A stretch of DNA of 64,000 bases from positions 372,001-436,000 of the forward strand of contig NZ_CAJHBK010000001.1 in NCBI RefSeq assembly GCF_904846615.1, written 5' to 3'. The position numbers were made by a program, and so were the translations under genes. Positions 56,258 to 64,000 of this stretch are shown one piece after another. The number at the start of each line of letters is the position of its first letter. The first letter of the stretch is position 1. The stretch comes from Psychrobacter sp. JCM 18902 (lineage in GTDB: Bacteria; Pseudomonadota; Gammaproteobacteria; Pseudomonadales; Moraxellaceae). The notes under the pieces were generated by a model. The model was not told the DNA's origin. It was given only the letters and a program-made list of their open reading frames with translations, and did no database searches.

Positions 56258-57610
56258 ATGGCTATTAATAAACAAGAACATGCACAGTGGAGCTCAAGTT
56301 TTGGCTTCGTATTGGCAGCGGTTGGTTCAGCAGTTGGTTTGGGAAACATATGGAAGTTTCCCTATATGGTCGGTGAAAGCGGTGGTTCAGCTTTCGTTAT
56401 CGCTTATTTATTCTGTATCGCGCTGGTAGGTTTTCCGATTCTAGTCGCTGAATGGCTAATTGGTCGCCGTGGGCAAAAGAACCCAGTCAACACTTTTGCG
56501 GATGTTGCAGCAAGTGAAGGTAAGTCGCGCAGTTGGGGCATCATTGGCGCGTCAGGTATTTTAGGTGGTTTCTTAATTCTATCGTTTTATAGTGTGATTG
56601 GCGGTTGGGCACTCAACTATATTACTAAAGCAGGTACAGGCAGTTTTATTGGTCAAGACAGTGATTCTATTGCTGCGACCTTTGATGCTATGTTGGCTTC
56701 AGCAGGTACATTGACGATTTGGCATACCGTGTTTATGGCTATTACTGCTTTGATTGTCGGTATTGGTGTGACCAAAGGTATCGAAACTACGGCTAAAGTC
56801 TTAATGCCACTACTCGGCGTGATTTTGTTCGTCATCGTTGGTTATAACGTAATAAACGGTGGTTTTGGCGAAGCAGTGGCTTATCTATTCACACCAGATC
56901 TTAGTAAGTTGACTGGCGATGTAATGCTTGCAGCATTGGGTCATGCATTCTTCACCCTATCTATTGGTATGGGTATTATGATTGCTTATGGCTCATATTT
57001 GGGTCGTGAAGTGAACTTACTAAAAACCGCCCGTACCGTTGTGATTTTAGATACGGTTATTGCTTTGGCTGCTGGTCTAGCAATCTTCCCAATCATCTTT
57101 AGCAATGGTCTAGACCCTGCTTCAGGTCCTGGTCTTATCTTTGTCAGCCTACCGATCGCTTTTGGTAGCATGGGCGCAGGGACGATCATTGGTACATTGT
57201 TCTTCTTACTCATTACTTTTGCTGCTATTACCTCCTCAATCTCATTGCTTGAGCCAACCGTTGAGTTTTTAGAAGAACGTACACCGATGAGTCGTACGGT
57301 ATCAACCATCGTTGCCAGTACAGTGATTTGGCTATTAGGCGTTGCGGCACTACTATCATTTAACCTATGGTCTGACTTTACTATCATGGGTAACGGTATC
57401 TTTGATGCATTGGATAAAATTACCAGTAAATTCCTTCTCCCGCTAACTGGTCTTGCTGCAATTATTTTCGTTGGTTGGCAAATGGATCAACGCAGTATTC
57501 AGCAAGAGCTTGGTCTGTCTAATGGTGCATGGCAATTATGGCAAATCGTTGCTAAGTTTGTAGCACCAATTGCCGTGATCGTGGTATTTGTAACCTCGTT
57601 AATGGGCTAG
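56258..57610 (+). CDS. Sodium-dependent transporter of the SNF/NSS family
   Basis: The 450-residue inner-membrane symporter has about 11 or 12 membrane segments with the LeuT-type fold. The sodium/substrate region of helix 1 is SAVGLGNIWKFPYMVGESGG, and helix 6 lies near LAALGHAFFTLSIGMGIMIAYGSYL. The family imports amino acids or related compounds with Na+. The substrate cannot be told from sequence. GAGGACGG precedes the ATG. Confidence 0.88.
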   Translation: MAINKQEHAQWSSSFGFVLAAVGSAVGLGNIWKFPYMVGESGGSAFVIAYLFCIALVGFPILVAEWLIGRRGQKNPVNTFADVAASEGKSRSWGIIGASGILGGFLILSFYSVIGGWALNYITKAGTGSFIGQDSDSIAATFDAMLASAGTLTIWHTVFMAITALIVGIGVTKGIETTAKVLMPLLGVILFVIVGYNVINGGFGEAVAYLFTPDLSKLTGDVMLAALGHAFFTLSIGMGIMIAYGSYLGREVNLLKTARTVVILDTVIALAAGLAIFPIIFSNGLDPASGPGLIFVSLPIAFGSMGAGTIIGTLFFLLITFAAITSSISLLEPTVEFLEERTPMSRTVSTIVASTVIWLLGVAALLSFNLWSDFTIMGNGIFDALDKITSKFLLPLTGLAAIIFVGWQMDQRSIQQELGLSNGAWQLWQIVAKFVAPIAVIVVFVTSLMG

Positions 57611-57645
57611 TACTGATTAACTAGAAATAATAAAAGCAACACACT

Positions 57646-57679
57646 AAAAAGGGCTTAAGATAATTCTTAAGCCCTTTTT
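57646..57679. terminator. Bidirectional terminator between the symporter and tgt
   Basis: AAAAAGGGCTTAAGA and TCTTAAGCCCTTTTT around a four-base loop, with a T tract on either strand. Confidence 0.9.
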
Positions 57680-57706
57680 ATAGCTATGACAATGGCAAAA
57701 GTATGA

Positions 57707-58906
<1,200 letters not shown>

Positions 58907-59093
58907 TTAGCGGTTTTTTGGACATGGATGTTTATGAGGTATTGATATATCTGACAAATGGGTCTTTTGGTTAATAGTATTTTTTCATAACCAAAAGACA
59001 CAGACAGTACTTACGAGTAATTGATAAAGTAGAAATCATAATGGCGAGACAGTAACCATTGCTAAGCGATGTTTCAACTGCTGGAGACATACT

Positions 59094-59744
59094 ATGAAAA
59101 AGGCAACCTACTTATTATTAAGTGGTTCATTATTAACCTCAGGAGCAGCTATGGCGACCGAAGAGCCGAATTATACAGTGTTGTCGCAAATGGATGACTT
59201 TGAGCTGCGTCGTTACGATAAGCAGCTAGTGGCGCAAACGTTGGTAAGTGGTGACCAAGACTCCGCCAGTCGCGAAGGGTTTAAGATGTTAGCCGACTAT
59301 ATATTTGGCAATAATACAGCGCCAACGGGCGGCAGTAGTAAAATAAGCATGACAGCACCTGTGACAATGCAGCCTGAAAATAAAAAAAGTGTTGATGAGT
59401 CACAAAAAATCGCGATGACAGCTCCAGTAAGTATGCAGCAAGACGATGGGAAGTGGCGTGTACAATTTACTATGCCCAGTAAATACACGATGCAAACACT
59501 GCCCAAACCCAATAATCCAAACATTACAATCACAGAATTACCTGCACAAACGTACGGTGTGATTAAGTTCTCAGGGTTAGCAGGCAGTAAAAAAGTAGCG
59601 ACTAAAACGGAAGAGCTACAATCTTGGATGCAAACCCAAAATTTGACTATAACGGGCGAGCCTGAACTGGCACGTTATAATCCGCCTTGGACGCTGCCTT
59701 TTTTGCGCCGTAATGAAGTGATGATTGCTTACAAGCCAAAGTAA
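59094..59744 (+). CDS. SOUL-family haem-binding-like periplasmic protein
   Basis: A signal peptide (about 1-21, ending AAMA) precedes a SOUL domain: YTVLSQMDDFELRRYDKQLVAQT, two copies of the KISMTAPV/KIAMTAPV motif, and FTMPSKYTMQTLPKP. Proteins of this family bind haem or related tetrapyrroles in eukaryotes; the bacterial role is not established. The C-terminus ARYNPPWTLPFLRRNEVMI is typical. CTGGAGAC precedes the ATG. Confidence 0.85.
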   Translation: MKKATYLLLSGSLLTSGAAMATEEPNYTVLSQMDDFELRRYDKQLVAQTLVSGDQDSASREGFKMLADYIFGNNTAPTGGSSKISMTAPVTMQPENKKSVDESQKIAMTAPVSMQQDDGKWRVQFTMPSKYTMQTLPKPNNPNITITELPAQTYGVIKFSGLAGSKKVATKTEELQSWMQTQNLTITGEPELARYNPPWTLPFLRRNEVMIAYKPK

Positions 59745-59855
59745 TACTAGGCTCAAAGTATAAGATGAGCGTTGTCACATTTGCTGAGCTTATTATAAGT
59801 AGTGTTTGCATCTGTTTGCCGTGCTATTCAAATTTTTGGAAGTGGTACGCCCATA

Positions 59856-59883
59856 AAAAAAGACAGCATTTGCTGTCTTTTTT
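59856..59883. terminator. Bidirectional terminator between the SOUL gene and asd
   Basis: AAAAAAGACAGCA and TGCTGTCTTTTTT around a two-base loop, with T tracts on both strands. Confidence 0.88.
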
Positions 59884-59907
59884 GTACTGACTTTTAAGAA
59901 AATAAAC

Positions 59908-61041
59908 TTAGTCTTTTTGCTCACGGATGATATTAAGCATACGACGTAGCGGCTCGGCTGCGCCCCATAATAGTTGATCACCAACGGTAAATGCGCCTAG
60001 ATACTCAGGGCCCATATTAAGCTTACGTAAGCGACCTAATGCAACTGTCAATGTACCAGTCACGGCTACTGGCGTTAAACGGTTCATAGTCGCTTCTTTG
60101 TCGTCTTCGACCAAGTCCAACCACTCATTGCCGCTGTTTTTAAGTGCTGCTTCGATTTCTTCTAGCGGAATGTCTTTTTTGAGCTTGATGGTAAGGCCTT
60201 GCGCATGACAGCGCATCGCGCCAACGCGCACACACATGCCGTCGATAGCAATCTTATCGGCTTCTGCATTACCAAGGATTTTATTGGTCTCGACGCCACC
60301 TTTCCATTCTTCCTTGGATTGCTTGTTTTCTAACTGAACATCGATATAAGGAATCAAGCTACCTGCTAGTGGCACACCAAAGTATTGCTTAGGAAAATCA
60401 TCTGAGCGCTGAGTCTGAGCGATTTTTTTATCAATCTCAAGGATGGCGCTGGCAGGATCAGCCAATTCGTCTTTGACCGCATCGTGTAGCACGCCCATGC
60501 CAGCGATTAATTCGCGCATGTTGTTAGCACCAGAACCACTAGCAGCCTGATAAGTCATGGCGCTGACCCATTCTACCCAGCCTTTATTAAACAGCTCACC
60601 AATCGCCATGAGCATCAATGACACGGTACAGTTACCACCGATAAAGTCTTTTTTGCCATTGGCTAGGGCGCTGTCAATAACGGCGCGATTGACTGGATCG
60701 AGAATGATGATGCTGTCATCTTCCATTCGCAAGGTGCTTGCCGCATCAATCCAGTAGCCATTCCAGCCACTATCACGTAGCGGTTGATGGACTTGCGAGG
60801 TATAGTCGCCGCCTTGGCAGGTAATGATGACATCACAAGCTGCTAGCGCGTCAATATCATGAGCATCTTTTAATTGGCCGGTATGAATACCATCAAGGCT
60901 TGGGGCATCACCACCTGCATTGCTGGTTGAGAAAAACACGGGTGTAATACCGTCAAAATCTTTTTCCTCAGTCATACGTTGTATTAATACTGAACCGACC
61001 ATGCCGCGCCAGCCTACCAAGCCTACTGTTAAATTACTCAT
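59908..61041 (-). CDS. asd: Aspartate-semialdehyde dehydrogenase
   Basis: Makes aspartate semialdehyde for lysine, threonine, methionine and diaminopimelate. NADP binds at [14 protein letters not shown], the catalytic Cys is in [12 protein letters not shown], and [16 protein letters not shown] carries the catalytic His. I start at ATG 61041 (MSNLTVGL) because AAGGA lies about nine bases ahead; TTG 61050 overlaps that site. 377 residues compares with 367 in E. coli. Single gene. Confidence 0.95.
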   Translation of the reverse strand: MSNLTVGLVGWRGMVGSVLIQRMTEEKDFDGITPVFFSTSNAGGDAPSLDGIHTGQLKDAHDIDALAACDVIITCQGGDYTSQVHQPLRDSGWNGYWIDAASTLRMEDDSIIILDPVNRAVIDSALANGKKDFIGGNCTVSLMLMAIGELFNKGWVEWVSAMTYQAASGSGANNMRELIAGMGVLHDAVKDELADPASAILEIDKKIAQTQRSDDFPKQYFGVPLAGSLIPYIDVQLENKQSKEEWKGGVETNKILGNAEADKIAIDGMCVRVGAMRCHAQGLTIKLKKDIPLEEIEAALKNSGNEWLDLVEDDKEATMNRLTPVAVTGTLTVALGRLRKLNMGPEYLGAFTVGDQLLWGAAEPLRRMLNIIREQKD

Positions 61042-61424
61042 GAAACTCAATCCTTTTTACCGTAAATTGTTGCATTGCCAGCCGATAACAATGCCGTGAA
61101 TAGCCATAAAAAGCAAGGCGTTTTGGCCATTTTTAGGGGTTTTTCATACACTATTAATGATGTTCAGTATAACTTTAAGTTATTAACCTAATGACGATAG
61201 CGGCGATGCCTCACTCGCCACAAGTAGATAGCCCTAAAAATAAAATTCGTCCGTAGTACCCGTTATGGTGGGCGAATTAAAAGTGTAATGTTTTATAGCG
61301 GTTAACGAATAATCCGTGCTCATCAGTAGGCGATAACCTCCTGAAATGCTAAAGTAAACAGCTAACGTCAGTTCAGTTAAAACCATGGCGATATTCATCA
61401 TTTAATAGACGGCTAATACATACT
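61042..61424. other. Divergent intergenic region asd-EEP gene
   Basis: No gene seen. It holds a near-perfect palindrome ATAACTT-T-AAGTTAT near 61170 and a hairpin with AATTCGTCC and GGGCGAATT arms at 61244-61278. I see no lysine riboswitch-like structure upstream of asd, but cannot rule one out by eye. Confidence 0.45.
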
Positions 61425-62549
61425 ATGGATCTCTCACTATTATATTACAGCATACAGTGGCTAGCAGGGTTCATCGCATTTGTGACGATTTGGGGCTGGA
61501 TACCACTGGATAATTGGTGGGTGCGCGGTGTTGAATTTCCGCGTATTCAGATCATGGTGTTGGGTGTCATCGCTTGGATTGGTATGCTGATTTTTTGGTC
61601 AGAGTGGCAGCTGGGACAGTGGCTGTTATTTACCGTCTTAAGCATTACATTAGCCTTTCAGCTTAGGATGGTATTGCCTTATACCAAGCTATGGAAAAAA
61701 GAAGTTCAAAAGGCAAAAGACAAGCCAGAAGGGCAGGCGCATCAACTAAAAATAATGGTATCAAACGTACTAACGCCCAATGATGACACCCAAAAATTGG
61801 TGGATTTGGTGAAGCAAAGACAGCCTGATATTTTAATTACGCTAGAGAGTGATGAAAAATGGGAAAAAGCGCTGCATCAAATCGAGGCTGATTATCCTTA
61901 CACCGTAAAAGTGCCACTAGACAATCTGTATGGGATGCATCTTTATTCTAAGCTTGAGTTGATTGATCCTGAAGTTAAGTACTTGATGATTGATGACATA
62001 CCTTCTATTCATGCCCAACTGCGCCTGCAAAGTGGTCGCGTGATTTGGTTGTATTGCTTGCATCCCATGCCGCCAAGCCCGACGGAAGCGGATAAATCTA
62101 CCACCCGCGATGCTGAGCTATTGATGGTTGGCAAACACATCAAAGAAAACAAGCAAACGGCGATATTGGCAGGCGACCTCAATGATGTAGCATGGTCAAA
62201 GACCACGCGACGTTTTCAACGTATCTCAGGATTGTTGGATCCGCGTATTGGTCGACATTTTATCAATACGTTTCATGTCAGCTATCCATTTTTACGTTGG
62301 GCGCTGGATCACATCTTCCATAGTGCTTGTTTTACGGTGGTGGATATTCGGCGTATGCCGTCGATAGGCTCCGATCACTTCCCTGTTATGACGACTTTAC
62401 AATACGAACCAGAAGAGGAGAGCAATCAAGCGCAAAATGCCCCTACTGCAGAAGCGGAAGATATCAAAGAGACCGATCATAAAATAGTAGAAGGTAAAAA
62501 AGAAGGTGAAAAAGTCTCAAAGGAACATGCAGAAGAGCAGAGAAGTTAG
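61425..62549 (+). CDS. Membrane-anchored endonuclease/exonuclease/phosphatase-family protein
   Basis: The N-terminal 90 residues have about three membrane segments. From about residue 105 the EEP fold follows: VSNVLTPNDDTQKLVDLV, the metal-binding Glu in LITLESDE, AILAGDLNDVAWS and the C-terminal SDHFPVMTTL. Such proteins hydrolyse phosphodiesters of nucleic acids, lipids or sugars; the topology would put the domain in the periplasm or cytoplasm depending on segment count. The last 45 residues are Glu/Lys-rich. Substrate unknown. Confidence 0.8.
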   Translation: MDLSLLYYSIQWLAGFIAFVTIWGWIPLDNWWVRGVEFPRIQIMVLGVIAWIGMLIFWSEWQLGQWLLFTVLSITLAFQLRMVLPYTKLWKKEVQKAKDKPEGQAHQLKIMVSNVLTPNDDTQKLVDLVKQRQPDILITLESDEKWEKALHQIEADYPYTVKVPLDNLYGMHLYSKLELIDPEVKYLMIDDIPSIHAQLRLQSGRVIWLYCLHPMPPSPTEADKSTTRDAELLMVGKHIKENKQTAILAGDLNDVAWSKTTRRFQRISGLLDPRIGRHFINTFHVSYPFLRWALDHIFHSACFTVVDIRRMPSIGSDHFPVMTTLQYEPEEESNQAQNAPTAEAEDIKETDHKIVEGKKEGEKVSKEHAEEQRS

Positions 62550-62818
62550 GGTTGATAGCCTGCCAATACTATAGCCATCGTATGATGCAATGTTAAAAGA
62601 GGCTGTAAGCATATGCTTACGTTAAATAAGGTCTTTAGCCTCTAGTCGCATCAAACTGATTACCCTACAATACCTGCATCAACACAAGGATACGCATGGA
62701 TGCAGTGTTGAGACAGTATCAATAAAAGCACAGGTCAGCCCGCTGTCTTATAGGATACTGTTTATGACTTAGGATGAGTCAGCATGGAAGAAATAATAAC
62801 AACAATATGAAGCGCCAT
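62550..62818. ncRNA. Structured intergenic region, candidate small RNA
   Basis: No reading frame of note, but several inverted repeats: GAGGCT...AGCCTC (about 62600-62643) enclosing the palindrome GTAAGCATATGCTTAC, and CTGCATC...GATGCAG (about 62673-62707). It ends in a strong terminator. It could be the 3' region of the EEP message or a separate small RNA; no known RNA family is recognised. Confidence 0.3.
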
Positions 62819-62856
62819 AGCCCCGAACCAATCGCCCTAGGTTCGGGGCTTTTCTT
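62819..62856 (+). terminator. Strong terminator before the surA-side gap
   Basis: AGCCCCGAACC and GGTTCGGGGCT, an 11-bp GC-rich stem with a 10-base loop, followed by TTTTCTTT. It lies 270 bases after the nearest upstream stop codon. Confidence 0.85.
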
Positions 62857-62968
62857 TGTGTGTGTAATGCTTATAATAATTTTATTCGATATTCTTGTGT
62901 TTGGACATGCTGTAATATATTTGAGATTACCTTCTGATTATTTTTAGCGCATAAATAAACGTTAATAA

Positions 62969-63002
62969 AAAAAGGGTACATGCATTAGCATATACCCTTT
63001 TT
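62969..63002. terminator. Terminator downstream of surA
   Basis: AAAAAGGGTA and TACCCTTTTT around a 14-base loop, with a T tract on the minus strand about 40 bases after the surA stop. Confidence 0.8.
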
Positions 63003-63044
63003 GACAAAGCATTATTAGATTTGACTTATCGATGCCTATATCAG

Positions 63045-64000
63045 TTAGCCAAGTACTTGGATGTAAGCACCTGCACGTAGCTCTTGTAGCCAGTCTTCTT
63101 TGGCTTGCGGTGCTAAGCGCTGATAAAGCGCTTGACGTGCCATGTTGCGACGATATTGATCGCTAATATCTTGTTGGCGTTTGCCTTCTATTTTCAATAT
63201 ATGCCAGCCAAACTGGGTTTTGAAAGGAGCAGAGTAGTCACCAACCGCCGTGTTTTTCATCATGGCTTCGAATGGACCAATCATATCTTCTTCACTTACC
63301 CAATCAAGATCGCCACCGCGGCCAGCGGAACCGGGATCATCTGAATAGGTCGATGCTAAACCAGCAAAATCAGCGCCGCTGCGTAACTGTTCATACAAAT
63401 CATTAATTTTTTGCTCAGCAAGCGCGTCTGTCTGTAGCTCATCAACTTTTACCAATATGTGACGAGTACGCCACTGCGGTATCAGCATAGTGTCGCTGGC
63501 TTTTTTGTCAGCAAGTTTAATGATATCGATGCCTTCAGGCGTTATTAGTGGTGCGCTGACCGCGCCAACCTCAAGTTTGGTAATCTCACTTGATAGCTCT
63601 GTAGGTAGAGACGCGGCTTTATGAAAGCCCATATCGCCACCTTGTAACGGAATAGGATAGCTGCCTTGACTAGCAGCGACCGCTTCAGCGACATCAACGT
63701 TTGGCGCAAGCAGGCGAGTCCGCAGAGCTTCTGCTACCTTTAACGCCTCATTGCGTTGGGCTTCTGAGAGTCGGCTGTAGTCATCCATGTAGGGCACTCG
63801 TACATGAATCGTTTGATACTCACTCTGGTTTAAGCGCTTGGCTTCAGGCGAGGCCAAAAATGCATCAATATCTTGTTCGCTGATGCGCACGCGGTTACCG
63901 ATTTGGCGCTGTTGCAAGGCTTGAATGGCTGCATCTTCGATTAATTGCGCACGTAGCGCCGCATAGCTACCAGGTTTTGCTGCGTCCAAACGCTGTTGCA
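63045..64000 (-). CDS. surA: Periplasmic chaperone/peptidyl-prolyl isomerase SurA, C-terminal part
   Basis: About 318 residues are visible; the frame runs off the right edge, so the signal peptide and N-terminal part are missing. SurA escorts outer membrane proteins to BamA. The first parvulin-like domain covers QTIHVRVPYM to IIKLADKK; the second runs from RTRHILVKVDELQTD through DDPGSAGRGGDLDWV to FGWHILKIEGKRQQD. The C-terminal helix follows (RQALYQRLAPQAKEDWLQELR). Confidence 0.9.
   Translation of the reverse strand, partial: QQRLDAAKPGSYAALRAQLIEDAAIQALQQRQIGNRVRISEQDIDAFLASPEAKRLNQSEYQTIHVRVPYMDDYSRLSEAQRNEALKVAEALRTRLLAPNVDVAEAVAASQGSYPIPLQGGDMGFHKAASLPTELSSEITKLEVGAVSAPLITPEGIDIIKLADKKASDTMLIPQWRTRHILVKVDELQTDALAEQKINDLYEQLRSGADFAGLASTYSDDPGSAGRGGDLDWVSEEDMIGPFEAMMKNTAVGDYSAPFKTQFGWHILKIEGKRQQDISDQYRRNMARQALYQRLAPQAKEDWLQELRAGAYIQVLG

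Noticed and set aside
56986..57387. 133-codon minus-strand frame inside the symporter gene
   Set aside because: Shadow of a strongly supported membrane transporter gene.

Overview
The window reads as a chromosomal segment of a gammaproteobacterium of the Moraxellaceae, most likely Psychrobacter. This is inferred from the style of the encoded proteins (GyrA, WaaA, NtrB/NtrC and RimO with Asn/Gln/Ser-rich or acidic insertions), from the pyrH-frr-uppS-cdsA-dxr-rseP-bamA-lpxD-fabZ-lpxA order, and from a moderate GC content. No database search was possible.

Positions 1 to about 13,600 are a visibly more AT-rich defence island lying against the 3' ends of two tRNA genes (Asp and Val, minus strand, 13917-14134). 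From the left it holds: a DarTG-type ADP-ribosylation toxin-antitoxin pair (darG cut by the window edge, darT complete with an unusual duplicated N-terminal region and a hexanucleotide repeat); the relic of a CBASS operon (the start of a CD-NTase with an amber codon, followed by the C-terminal end of a SAVED effector); a 1563-residue STAND-like NTPase with a nuclease-like N-terminus; a compact three-gene minus-strand operon (a 39-residue Gly/Asn/Ser-rich peptide, a 68-residue HicA-like protein and a 752-residue ankyrin-repeat protein) that matches no defence system I can name; and, divergent from it, an McrBC type IV restriction operon whose McrB carries an EVE-like insert. The divergent intergenic region has two inverted repeats that look like operators.

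From 14 kb on the sequence is core genome. 14.4-20.2 kb has cardiolipin synthase, a Sel1-repeat membrane protein, Kdo transferase (waaA) and rsmE. 20.4-24.9 kb is a ferric-iron ABC transporter operon with an intercistronic hairpin after the binding-protein gene. Then come cmoM, a lipoprotein hydrolase, a small secreted Cys-rich protein and gyrA, which has a clear promoter and a stem-loop at the predicted 5' end of its mRNA. 31.5-38.5 kb has two tandem EamA-type transporters (duplicated together with the terminator before them), a GST, RNase Z, a DUF815 ATPase and a Ser/Thr kinase homologue. A tRNA-Leu gene with strong promoter and terminator follows.

38.8-42.2 kb carries the nitrogen regulators ntrB-ntrC, followed by rimO. 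44.1-55.9 kb is the nucleotide/translation/isoprenoid/envelope cluster, without skp between bamA and lpxD and without lpxB after lpxA. The right end has a sodium symporter, tgt, a SOUL-family protein, asd, a membrane-anchored endonuclease/exonuclease/phosphatase-family protein, a structured 270-bp intergenic region ending in a strong terminator, and surA running off the right edge.
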